A stretch of DNA of 8,112 nt, taken from assembly GCA_934277655.1 (NCBI GenBank), contig CAKQVC010000079.1, positions 1 through 8,112 on the forward strand, written 5' to 3'. Shown piece by piece: positions 1 through 6,171 of the stretch; the stretch's first letter is position 1, and each line of letters opens with the position of its first letter. Position numbers and translations under genes: made by a program. The notes under the pieces were generated by a model that saw only the letters and a program-made list of their open reading frames with translations, ran no database searches and was not told the origin of the DNA. Source of the DNA: an uncultured Clostridia bacterium (lineage in GTDB: Bacteria; Bacillota; Clostridia; Peptostreptococcales; Anaerovoracaceae).

Positions 1-74
1 TTACCGTGGTCTACGTGACCAATTGTACCGATGTTAATATGCGGTTTCGTTCTTTCAAATTTCTGTTTTGCCAT
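1..74 (-). CDS. tuf: Elongation factor Tu, N-terminal fragment (runs off the left edge)
   Basis: Only the first 24 codons are inside the window; the gene continues past position 1. The translation begins [20 protein letters not shown] and continues VDHG, the EF-Tu N-terminus leading into the G1 P-loop (GHVDHGKT). EF-Tu is the cytosolic GTPase that delivers aminoacyl-tRNA to the ribosome. The ATG is at 74-72 and is preceded by a near-perfect Shine-Dalgarno AGGAGGG at 90-84 with a 9-nt spacer, so the start is secure. The gene has its own promoter (169-196) and leader, separated from the upstream tRNA-Thr by an intrinsic terminator. In related clostridia tuf sits next to rpmG-secE-nusG, which probably lies beyond the left edge; this is inferred, not seen. 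Confidence 0.95.
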   Translation of the reverse strand, partial: MAKQKFERTKPHINIGTIGHVDHG

Positions 75-112
75 TTTGAAATTCCCTCCTGAGTATAACG
101 TTATTTTTGGAA

Positions 113-140
113 GTGCAGATCTGAGCGTCCTCAGATCCAC
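113..140 (-). promoter_or_regulatory. tuf 5' leader hairpin
   Basis: Read on the minus strand, GATCTGAG (137-130), a GACG tetraloop (129-126) and CTCAGATC (125-118) form a perfect 8-bp hairpin. A further GTG/CAC pairing (140-138 with 115-113) closes it beyond a 2-nt bulge. It lies between the predicted transcription start (about 162) and the ribosome binding site at 90-84. There is no following U-tract, so it is not a standard intrinsic terminator. A role in mRNA stability or translation control is inference. Confidence 0.6.
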
Positions 141-168
141 CTTTGGTTTTTCATTAAACCTAATCTTA

Positions 169-196
169 ATTTTACCATATTCAAGGCGGTTTGCAA
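169..196 (-). promoter_or_regulatory. tuf promoter, vegetative type with extended -10
   Basis: On the minus strand a -35-like TTGCAA (196-191), a 16-bp spacer and the -10 TAAAAT (174-169), preceded by the extended -10 dinucleotide TG (177-176), match a housekeeping sigma-A promoter. Transcription would start near 162, giving a leader of roughly 90 nt before tuf. The site lies downstream of the tRNA terminator, so tuf has an independent transcription unit. The rest of the 329-bp gap (75-403) holds only the leader hairpin, this promoter and the tRNA terminator; I see no convincing gene in it. Confidence 0.7.
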
Positions 197-358
197 GCGA
201 TTTTTCAATATTTAAACCAGATTTTCATATAGTTTTTACATATGTCATTCTGCCTGAAACTTACCCATCTACCGAAAGGATTTGCTTCTTTGACCATTAC
301 GCTTGAAATGCACAAATGATATTTCTGCGTTATTTTGAAGATACTTTCTTTCTCCATG

Positions 359-399
359 AAAAAATCCCGCACGGCTCGTTCAACGTCGCCGCACGGGAT
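359..399 (-). terminator. Intrinsic terminator of tRNA-Thr
   Basis: On the minus strand ATCCCGTGCGGC (399-388) pairs with GCCGTGCGGGAT (375-364) over 12 bp, including two G-U wobbles, across a 12-nt loop. A run of T follows (363-359). It starts only about 4 nt after the tRNA CCA end, so it ends the tRNA transcript and insulates tuf. Confidence 0.9.
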
Positions 400-403
400 A
401 AAT

Positions 404-480
404 TGGAGCTGTTGAGCAGGCTTGAACTGCCGAACCTCTTCCTTACCAAGGAAGTGCTCTACCGACTGAGCTACAACAGC
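404..480 (-). tRNA. tRNA-Thr, anticodon GGU
   Basis: The minus strand folds into a full cloverleaf. The acceptor stem is GCTGTTG/CAACAGC, the D arm GCTC-AGTCGGTA-GAGC, and the anticodon arm CTTCC-TTGGTAA-GGAAG with anticodon GGT, reading Thr ACC/ACU codons. The T arm is GGCAG-TTCAAGC-CTGCT with one G-U pair, then discriminator T and an encoded CCA end at 406-404. By my count the variable loop is AGGTTC, six nucleotides instead of the usual five. A consensus promoter lies just upstream and an intrinsic terminator just downstream, so it can be made as a monocistronic transcript, although read-through from the glyoxalase-like gene is also possible. Confidence 0.96.
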
Positions 481-508
481 ATATTAACATTTCGCTTTCG
501 CAAAAGAG

Positions 509-538
509 ATTATAACACATGCTGCCTTTCCTTGTAAA
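509..538 (-). promoter_or_regulatory. Promoter of tRNA-Thr
   Basis: The minus strand shows a -35-like TTTACA (538-533), an 18-bp spacer and a perfect -10 TATAAT (514-509), with TG one base upstream of the -10 as an extended element. Transcription would start near 502, about 20 nt before the tRNA 5' end. The strength fits a stable-RNA gene. Confidence 0.75.
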
Positions 539-586
539 CCTTTATTCTCTACTTTTTTTGCTTTTTTATGCACATTTTTCAGTACA

Positions 587-967
587 TTATCTTACCGGCA
601 CAATTTCCATCCAGTACCCGTCCGGATCCTCGATGAAATATACACCGAAGTTCTTGTTTTCGAAGCAGATGCATCCCATTTCTTCGTGTTTTTTATGGGC
701 TGCCGCAATATCCGCCGTCCGGAATCCGATATGGATTTCATTGTCCCCCAGATCATATGGTTCTTTACGATCTGCATACCATGTCAGTTCCAACTGGCAT
801 GCACCATCCGGATGTCCCAGAAAAACGATTTTATAGGAGCCATCTTCGCCTTCAATCCTTCTGATCTCTTCCAATCCCAGAGCCTTCTGATAAAACTTTA
901 TGGATCTGTCCAGGTCAAGCACTGTGATACAACTGTGATACATTTCAAATTTCATTTGTTTCTCCAT
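587..967 (-). CDS. Glyoxalase/VOC-fold metalloprotein, lactoylglutathione lyase-like
   Basis: A 126-residue protein of the vicinal oxygen chelate superfamily, resembling GloA-type glyoxalase I. Two beta-alpha-beta-beta-beta modules are visible: YHSCITVLDLDRSIKFY near residues 10-26, and EIHIGF through EDPDGYWMEIVPV near 77-125. The four expected metal ligands appear present: His11, Glu60 (LELTW), His79 (IHIGF) and Glu121 (MEIVP), so an active metalloenzyme is likely. The substrate cannot be read from sequence. Clostridia generally lack glutathione, so a methylglyoxal-glutathione substrate is doubtful. ATG at 967 has AAGGAA upstream; a second in-frame ATG at 955 also has a GGAG site, so the start may be four codons later. 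It lies 101 bp after sigH in the same direction, with no terminator visible between. Assignment to the fold is sure, the reaction is not. Confidence 0.88.
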   Translation of the reverse strand: MEKQMKFEMYHSCITVLDLDRSIKFYQKALGLEEIRRIEGEDGSYKIVFLGHPDGACQLELTWYADRKEPYDLGDNEIHIGFRTADIAAAHKKHEEMGCICFENKNFGVYFIEDPDGYWMEIVPVR

Positions 968-1068
968 CTTTCTTCCTTTTCTCCCTTTGATAAGCGTTTC
1001 TCGTCCTCATACTGCCTTTCTATACAAGCAAAAAGTACACTATATTTCTCACCAAAATAATACTAAAG

Positions 1069-1686
1069 TTACCATTCTGCCATATATTCTGTCAATTTTT
1101 TTCGAATCCGCTGCAATGCATTGTCTATGGATTTGGGCGATTTGTCAAGCCGCTGTGCAATTTCATTATAGTCATAGCCTCGCATCCATTCCAGCCACAC
1201 GCTCCGTTCAAAATCACTGAACAAGCCGCCATTGCACTGGTTCAACACCTGAACGATTTCTTTTATCAACGTCAGTTCTTCAGGATTATCAACCATTGTA
1301 CCGTGGATTTCTTCTTCTGCTGCCCCCTCCCAGTCGTAGTCGTCGCCGCTTTTTTCAAAGTTGAGAGGAATGGATTCGTTTAGAGGCTGATACTTCTGCC
1401 GGTTTGCTTTTTTTATCGCCGATAAAATCTGATTGTTGATACATGTTTCTGCATACGTTTTAAACGCAGCCTCCTTGTTAGCGTCATAACTGCGGATTGC
1501 TTTGAACAATCCGATCATGCCCTCCTGTACCACATCCTCATTATCTGCCCCGGCAATATAGTAAACTTTCGATTTGCTCTTGACCATCGCCTTGTATTTT
1601 TCGATCAGAATCTCCTCTGCAGTCTCACTGCCTTCCTGCGACATTTTGACCAGCTGTTCATCTGTCAGAATATGCAGATTATTCAT
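1069..1686 (-). CDS. sigH: RNA polymerase sigma factor, SigH (sigma-30) type
   Basis: A 205-residue sigma-70-family protein of the SigH class, which directs early stationary-phase and sporulation transcription in Firmicutes. Region 2.2 is visible at residues 50-68 (EDVVQEGMIGLFKAIRSYD), regions 2.3-2.4 at about 75-99 (FKTYAETCINNQILSAIKKA), and the region 4.2 helix-turn-helix at about 173-198 (YNEIAQRLDKSPKSIDNALQ). There is no long region 1 or region 3, as expected for this class, and the length is slightly below the usual ~210-218. The ATG at 1686-1684 is preceded by a strong AGGAGG. The gene starts 46 bp after rlmB, matching the conserved clostridial order rlmB-sigH, so the two are probably co-transcribed. 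I see no terminator after it. A housekeeping promoter for it was not found nearby. Confidence 0.93.
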   Translation of the reverse strand: MNNLHILTDEQLVKMSQEGSETAEEILIEKYKAMVKSKSKVYYIAGADNEDVVQEGMIGLFKAIRSYDANKEAAFKTYAETCINNQILSAIKKANRQKYQPLNESIPLNFEKSGDDYDWEGAAEEEIHGTMVDNPEELTLIKEIVQVLNQCNGGLFSDFERSVWLEWMRGYDYNEIAQRLDKSPKSIDNALQRIRKKLTEYMAEW

Positions 1687-1732
1687 GTGCTTTTACCTCC
1701 TGCTGTTTCTGATACCAGTATCTCTGTCCGCT

Positions 1733-2737
1733 TTAAAGCTTCTGATTCCGCTGCTTACGCACTTCATACATGATAACAGCCGCTGCATTGGACGCATTCA
1801 ACGATGTGATCTTTCCTACCATCGGCATAGATACCACAAAATCGCATTTATCCCGAACCAGCTTGCTGATGCCAAATCCCTCACTGCCGATAACGACTGC
1901 CAGTTTGCCATCCAGGTTTGCATCATAATAATTCTGTCCGCCCATATCGCAGGCCGCAACCCAGATTCCCTGCTCTTTCAGTTCATCGATCGTCTGTGCT
2001 ATATTAGTCACTTTCACGCAAGGTACATATTCAATCGCTCCTGCCGAAGCCTTCGCAACCACTTCCGTTAAGCCGCATGCCCGCCGCTTCGGGATGATCA
2101 CACCATGAGCACCTGCACATTCTGCAGTTCTCATGATTGCCCCCAGATTATGCGGATCTTCCAGGTTGTCCAGGATAATGATGAACGGCTCCTCGCCCTT
2201 CTGTCTTGCTCTTTCAAAAATGTCTTCCATCTGGCTGTATTCATACGGGCTGACATATGCCGCCACACCCTGATGTGCCTGTCCCGCCGCAATTCTGTCG
2301 ATCGCTGCTTTTTCGACTCTCATCACCGGGATTCCTTTGTCTTTGGCCATTGCCAGGATCTTGATCATGGAGCCTTCCGCTGAGCTGACTACCAGCTTGT
2401 CGATCTCTCTGCCGCTTTTCAGTGCCTCCGTCACCGGATTTCTTCCAACAATAATATTGCTGTTTCCCTCCTGCATTCTCTCATCCTGTCTTTCTCTGCG
2501 TCCGCCTGCACCAGTTGCAGGATCAAACTCAGCATAACGTCTGCTTCTGTCTTCTGCGCAAAATCCGCCCTGCCGGTTGTTTTTCTCTGCGTAAGCCTTT
2601 CTCCCGCCGGAGTCATGTTTTGCGCCGTGCGAAGTTCTTCCCCTGCCTGCGTCCCGGGAATCTTTCGGTCCATAGCCATAACCATAGGTTCCCCTCTTGG
2701 TCGTATGATTTTCTCTTTTATTTTTTACTTTAGCCAT
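1733..2737 (-). CDS. rlmB: 23S rRNA 2'-O-ribose methyltransferase RlmB-type (SPOUT/TrmH family) with long N-terminal extension
   Basis: A 334-residue SpoU/TrmH-family protein. Residues ~93-334 form the canonical ~240-residue RlmB core: substrate-binding domain (IIVGRNPVTEAL ... HQGVAA at 155-160), then the knotted SPOUT domain. SPOUT motif 1 is NLEDPHNLGAIMRT (191-204), motif 2 IGSEGFGIS (283-291) and motif 3 MPMVGKITSLNASNAAAV (304-321). The family methylates the 2'-O of a 23S rRNA guanosine (G2251 in E. coli) using S-adenosylmethionine; the exact target here is inferred. Residues 1-92 are a basic, Gly/Arg/Tyr-rich, probably disordered extension containing GYGYG and several RG/GR pairs. The ATG at 2737-2735 has AAAGGAA upstream and lies 25 bp after dfrA. 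The extension is continuous with the core, but internal starts cannot be excluded. Co-transcription with dfrA and sigH is likely. Confidence 0.93.
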   Translation of the reverse strand: MAKVKNKRENHTTKRGTYGYGYGPKDSRDAGRGRTSHGAKHDSGGRKAYAEKNNRQGGFCAEDRSRRYAEFDPATGAGGRRERQDERMQEGNSNIIVGRNPVTEALKSGREIDKLVVSSAEGSMIKILAMAKDKGIPVMRVEKAAIDRIAAGQAHQGVAAYVSPYEYSQMEDIFERARQKGEEPFIIILDNLEDPHNLGAIMRTAECAGAHGVIIPKRRACGLTEVVAKASAGAIEYVPCVKVTNIAQTIDELKEQGIWVAACDMGGQNYYDANLDGKLAVVIGSEGFGISKLVRDKCDFVVSMPMVGKITSLNASNAAAVIMYEVRKQRNQKL

Positions 2738-2762
2738 CGTTTTTCCTTTACTAACTTATATT

Positions 2763-3254
2763 TTATCGTTTTTTTCTGTACTCCAGGAACTGGTACTGGA
2801 TGCCGTTTTCTTCCTGGACATCGCTTTCCCAGACCACCTCGAAGCTTTTCATCTTATCTGCATTCATCAGGTGTTTATCTGCGTCGAAAGTCTCAAAGAT
2901 CTTCGTGATAAACAGGCTGTCGCACTGGCGGATCAACTGCATATACACCTGCTCACCACCTATGACCATGACCTGGTCCTTCGGATATTTTTCACATTCT
3001 GCCATCAACTCATCCATATTATGTACGACCAGACATCCATCTTTTTGGAAGTCCGGCTTGGAAGTCAGGACAATGTTTACCCGGTTTGGAAGTGGTTTTC
3101 CGCCCGGAAGGCTTTCCAGTGTGGTTCGTCCCATGACCACAACCTTTCCTGTCGTTTTTTCTTTAAAGTATTTCAAATCGCCCGAAAGGTGGGTCAAAAG
3201 TCCTCCGTTTCTGCCGATTCCCCAGTTTTCGTCAACTGCTGCAATCAGGTTCAT
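2763..3254 (-). CDS. dfrA: Dihydrofolate reductase
   Basis: A 163-residue chromosomal-type DHFR that reduces dihydrofolate to tetrahydrofolate with NADPH in the cytosol. Visible signatures are the N-terminal MNLIAAVDENWGIGRNGGLL, catalytic acid Asp26 (GDLKYFKEKT), the NADPH-binding segment VVVMGRTTLESLPGG (38-52), Arg58 in PNRVNIVLT (equivalent to E. coli Arg57, which binds the folate glutamate), and the VIGGEQVY cofactor loop with Gly99-Gly100. The residues aligned with E. coli Trp22 and Pro25 are Thr21 and Ser24, so the active-site rim differs from the textbook enzyme. The length is typical. It lies downstream of thyA, whose product makes the dihydrofolate this enzyme recycles, and 25 bp before rlmB. 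The ATG at 3254 has only a distant purine-rich AAAGGG (about 11 nt spacer). Confidence 0.93.
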   Translation of the reverse strand: MNLIAAVDENWGIGRNGGLLTHLSGDLKYFKEKTTGKVVVMGRTTLESLPGGKPLPNRVNIVLTSKPDFQKDGCLVVHNMDELMAECEKYPKDQVMVIGGEQVYMQLIRQCDSLFITKIFETFDADKHLMNADKMKSFEVVWESDVQEENGIQYQFLEYRKKR

Positions 3255-3270
3255 TTTCGTTTTTTCCCTT

Positions 3271-3400
3271 TCCGTTTTTCTTCGTCACGCGGCATAAGCT
3301 TCTGCGCTTTTTTCTGTTTCACATAGCGCAAGCTTGCACGTACTTTACTATTTCATGCGGCATATATCTACACGCACTTTTCTTTTTCATGTAGCACAAA
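3271..3400 (-). repeat. Degenerate tandem ~34-bp direct repeats in the thyA-dfrA spacer
   Basis: On the minus strand four successive units can be aligned: 3400-3365 (36 nt), 3364-3331 (34 nt), 3330-3297 (34 nt) and a partial one from 3296. Shared elements are TATGCCGC or a relative, then TGAAAnAGnAAA, then ACGTGCAAGCT or a relative. The first two share 18 of 26 aligned bases in their core, and the second and third share 20 of 34. The similarity is real but modest. The 168-bp spacer otherwise shows no terminator or clear promoter. Confidence 0.4.
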
Positions 3401-3422
3401 TTTGCATGCGTCCAACGCATTG

Positions 3423-4253
3423 CTAAATTGCGATTGGTATATTCTTAATCTGTGGATTCTTCTGATAATCTTCTACGATAATATCGTCGGTGGTAAACTG
3501 ATAAAAATCCTTAATTTCCGGGTTCAGTCTGACCTTCGGTGCCGGGTACTGCGGACGTTTTATCAGTTCTTCGATGACCGGTACATGGCGGTTATAAATA
3601 TGCGCATCCGAGATCACATGGACCAGTTCGCCCGGAACCAGCCCGCTGACCTGTGCGAACATCATCAGCAGGATGGAATACTGTACCACATTCCAGTTGT
3701 TAGCCGCCAGAATATCCTGCGACCGCTGATTAAGGATTGCATTCAGCTTATTACCTGTTACGTTGAAGGTCATGCTGTAAGCACAAGGTTCCAGGTTCAT
3801 TTCTGACAGGTCTGCGAAGTTATAAATATTCGTCATGATCCGTCTGGACTGCGGCTGATTCTTCAGCTGCCACAGCACATTGTCAACCTGATCCATCTCT
3901 CCCTGTGCAAACTTATATTTTTTCGCCATCTGGTAGCCGTATGCCTTACCGATTGAACCGTTTTCATCTGCCCATTCATCCCAGATATGAGGTTTCAAAT
4001 CGTGGATATTATTGGATTTTCTCTGCCAGATCCACAAAATCTCGTCAGTTGCGGATTTGATTGCTGTCGGTCTCAGCGTCAGCGCCGGAAATTCTTCCGA
4101 CAGGTCGTAACGGTTCACAACACCGAATGTTTTGATTGTATATGCCGGTGAGCCATCTTCCCATCTGGCTCTTACCGTTTCCCCTTCTGTTGAAAATCCG
4201 TCTTTCAGGATTTTTTCGCACATATTTACAAATAAGGTATCTGCCTTGCTCAT
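3423..4253 (-). CDS. thyA: Thymidylate synthase, folate-dependent ThyA
   Basis: A 276-residue ThyA that methylates dUMP to dTMP, using methylene-tetrahydrofolate as both carbon donor and reductant and releasing dihydrofolate. Key sites are the catalytic Cys157 in LEPCAYSMTF, the phosphate-binding SRR (136-138) and QRSQD (176-180), the dUMP-binding Asn188 (WNVVQY), and the HVISDAHIYNRH segment with His218 and Tyr220. The N-terminal substrate loop reads VRARWEDGSPAYT instead of the classical DRTGT, and the residue after Cys-Pro-Cys is Ala instead of His. Both resemble the divergent ThyA branch of Bacillus and its phages, not E. coli ThyA. The ATG at 4253 has AAAAGGA about 8-9 nt upstream. It precedes dfrA. 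A -10-like TATGAT at 4297-4292 lacks a good -35, so its promoter is unclear, and read-through from the ATPase gene is possible. Confidence 0.95.
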   Translation of the reverse strand: MSKADTLFVNMCEKILKDGFSTEGETVRARWEDGSPAYTIKTFGVVNRYDLSEEFPALTLRPTAIKSATDEILWIWQRKSNNIHDLKPHIWDEWADENGSIGKAYGYQMAKKYKFAQGEMDQVDNVLWQLKNQPQSRRIMTNIYNFADLSEMNLEPCAYSMTFNVTGNKLNAILNQRSQDILAANNWNVVQYSILLMMFAQVSGLVPGELVHVISDAHIYNRHVPVIEELIKRPQYPAPKVRLNPEIKDFYQFTTDDIIVEDYQKNPQIKNIPIAI

Positions 4254-4407
4254 GTTTTTATCCTTTTCCTCTTTTCCTCGTCCTACTTTGTATCATATAT
4301 CCTATATCGGACGCTTTTTTCTATTTTTTCTATTTTTTCTGTATACCTGTATGCCCTTTTTTTCTGTATTCTGCATGTATTGTGTCTCATATCGCCCATA
4401 CCGTCAT
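4254..4407 (-). other. Low-complexity spacer between the ATPase gene and thyA
   Basis: This 154-bp gap is strongly strand-asymmetric. On the minus strand it is purine-rich and holds two copies of ATACAGAAAAAA and three successive AGAAAAAAT/G-type units (about 4316-4360). No stem followed by a T-run is present on the minus strand, so no intrinsic terminator for the upstream ATPase gene is visible. A weak inverted pair CGTCC...GGACG (about 4283-4313) flanks the -10-like TATGAT. Confidence 0.35.
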
Positions 4408-6111
4408 TCAGCCTTTTCGCACTAAGCAGCCTTTCTTGAAGAAACAAACAGCATATTTCATGATCTCTGAATAGCCCTCATCTTGAAGTGAAACGACATA
4501 GTGCTGTTCTTCAATCTGTGCAAGTGCTTCCTGACATTTCATCTCCATCCCACGGACAGTATCCGAAACCTTCAGCTCTAAGATCATTGCCCGACCCATG
4601 AACTTCAATTCTGTCAAAACAATATCCGGTCTGCCGTTTCCGCTCTCACGATTAGATTTCACGCTATAGTCACTGGCATTGACAAGCAGCCCTGCCATGA
4701 ATCCATGATAGAAATTCTCGGCATAGTCATAATAACTGATAGTGCCTGCAAGCTGCCGGTTGATAAAGTCCTCTGCTGCCGCACAATCTCCCGTTTCCAA
4801 TGCATGTATCAATGGGCTGCGATCGGTTTCCTTCATTCTCTTATCGAACCAGTAAATAATGGAATCTCGATAAATCTTCTTGACTTCCAGATTCGGAATC
4901 GCCATCTCAAGGCTAATATCATCTTCTTCCGTATAATACTCGTTGATTTTTTTCAGATAGCCTGTAAAGAACAAGAAATTCCACAGATTGTCCTGCGACT
5001 GATGGATATCAGCATAGGTAATTTCTTCGTGTATCGGTTTCTTGATTGTTCCTCCCGCCATTAGTGTTTCCAGTTCGCTGCGGGTTTCTCCGACTGCTTC
5101 GCCTACCATCTCACGTACAATGCTGTTAGACGATGTATTCGACCAGTACGGGCGCGGCAAATATTCCGGGTCATTCTTTCCCATGTAGAGATAGTTTAAA
5201 ATACTCCAGGGATTATAAATCTCTGTTTTGCCGAAACAATATCCGTCATACCATTTTTTCAATTCCGGGTACTTATCCGCCCGCTCAAAATATTCCATCA
5301 TCGCCTTTACTTCCGGCTCTGTGAAGCCAAAGGCTCCCGGATAATTGATACTGAGTATCGATTCCATCGCCAGATTATTTAAACCTGTAAAAATGCTTTC
5401 CCGGCTGATCCGGAGGCATCCCGTAATGACACTTTTTTCAAGATACGGATTCGTCTTGAGTGCGGATTCAAAAAGGGACCGGATGAACATGATCATTTCG
5501 TCATAGAAACCTTGGACATATGCATTTTCCAGCGGTACATCGTACTCGTCGATGAGGATGATGGCTTTTTTGCCATGATATTTAAAAAGACACTGCGACA
5601 AAAATCCGAGTGCATCCGTATATAAGGTTTCCTCTGCTTTTAGTGACAAAATTTCTCTAAACCGGAGTTCTTCTGTTTCTGACAGCACACCTTTTTGCAG
5701 CACATATTGATGTCTGCCAAATTCTTCATAAATTCTCTTTTTCAGTTCAGCGTAAGCAAGTTCATAGGTTGGCTGTTTTGCCGACTTTAAGGTCATGAAA
5801 ACTACAGGATACTGCTGCTGATGCCGCATGATCTCCTCGCCACATTCTGTGATCTTCAGTCCGTCGAAGAGATGACCATTATCAATTTTCTCTCCTTTTT
5901 CAGTAATCTCATCCTCAAAGAAGCGGCGGATCATAAACTGGTTGAGGGTCTTGCCGAAACGGCGCGGACGGGTAAACAAAGTTACCATTGCCTGACTTTC
6001 AATCAATTCTTTTATCATCAGGGTTTTATCTACAAAGTATCCGCCTTTATCAATAATTGTTTTAAAATCCTCTACACCCAGCGCAATCTGTTTTTTTCTG
6101 GTATCGCTCAT
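4408..6111 (-). CDS. AAA-ATPase-like / PD-(D/E)XK nuclease-like protein of unknown function
   Basis: A 567-residue protein of the family that joins an N-terminal AAA-ATPase-like domain (PF09820 type) to a C-terminal PD-(D/E)XK nuclease-superfamily domain (PF08011 type). Visible features are the start segment QIALGVEDFKTIIDKGGYFVDKT, the P-loop TRPRRFGKT (47-55), Walker B ILIDEYD (185-191), VITGCLRIS (228-236), YDGYCFG (288-294), NPWSILNYL (300-308), and the nuclease core GRPDIVL (Asp496) with ILELK (Glu512, Lys514). All ATPase and nuclease signature residues are intact, so it is probably functional. These proteins are abundant in gut anaerobes, often in several copies; their biological role is not established. 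I chose ATG 6111 because it has an AGGAG site and the family's usual N-terminus. An in-frame GTG at 6228 would add 39 residues but sits at the predicted transcription start and has no ribosome binding site. It interrupts an otherwise housekeeping gene order. Confidence 0.88.
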   Translation of the reverse strand: MSDTRKKQIALGVEDFKTIIDKGGYFVDKTLMIKELIESQAMVTLFTRPRRFGKTLNQFMIRRFFEDEITEKGEKIDNGHLFDGLKITECGEEIMRHQQQYPVVFMTLKSAKQPTYELAYAELKKRIYEEFGRHQYVLQKGVLSETEELRFREILSLKAEETLYTDALGFLSQCLFKYHGKKAIILIDEYDVPLENAYVQGFYDEMIMFIRSLFESALKTNPYLEKSVITGCLRISRESIFTGLNNLAMESILSINYPGAFGFTEPEVKAMMEYFERADKYPELKKWYDGYCFGKTEIYNPWSILNYLYMGKNDPEYLPRPYWSNTSSNSIVREMVGEAVGETRSELETLMAGGTIKKPIHEEITYADIHQSQDNLWNFLFFTGYLKKINEYYTEEDDISLEMAIPNLEVKKIYRDSIIYWFDKRMKETDRSPLIHALETGDCAAAEDFINRQLAGTISYYDYAENFYHGFMAGLLVNASDYSVKSNRESGNGRPDIVLTELKFMGRAMILELKVSDTVRGMEMKCQEALAQIEEQHYVVSLQDEGYSEIMKYAVCFFKKGCLVRKG

Positions 6112-6120
6112 TTCTTCACA

Positions 6121-6171
6121 CTCCTGATATATTGCAATCAACTCATTTAACCGGTCATTTGCAATATACCA
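6121..6171 (-). promoter_or_regulatory. Leader hairpin abutting the ATPase gene's Shine-Dalgarno
   Basis: On the minus strand TGGTATATTGCAA (6171-6159) pairs with TTGCAATATATCA (6137-6125) over 13 bp (12 Watson-Crick plus one G-U) around a 21-nt loop. The last paired base is the A of the Shine-Dalgarno AGGAG (6125-6121), and the ATG follows 9 nt later at 6111. Sequestration or structured presentation of the ribosome binding site is inference. The same bases could instead encode residues of a longer protein if the GTG at 6228 were used. Confidence 0.55.

Noticed and set aside
205..357. 50-codon minus-strand open frame between tuf and tRNA-Thr
   Set aside because: It starts just after the T-run of the tRNA terminator, with no promoter or ribosome binding site, and its sequence matches no family I recognise.
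519..1220. Overlapping plus-strand open frames across the VOC gene and sigH
   Set aside because: They lie antisense to well-supported genes and show Phe/Ser/Cys-rich compositions typical of reverse-complement shadows.
2431..2685. 84-codon minus-strand frame inside the rlmB N-terminal region
   Set aside because: It is an alternate frame of the Gly/Arg-rich extension; the rlmB frame continues into a canonical enzyme core and has the better start.
3405..3421. ATGCGT-TGG-ACGCAT hairpin just after thyA as a terminator
   Set aside because: The stem is only 6 bp with a 3-nt loop and is not followed by a T-run on the minus strand.
4292..4320. Possible thyA promoter with -10 TATGAT
   Set aside because: At 16-18 bp upstream only an A-run is found instead of a -35, and no extended TG is present, so it is mentioned but not called.
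4132..4474. Plus-strand frames rich in Phe, Pro and Leu that look membrane-like
   Set aside because: The hydrophobicity comes from the pyrimidine-rich spacer 4254-4407 read in the plus direction; there is no ribosome binding site or family similarity.
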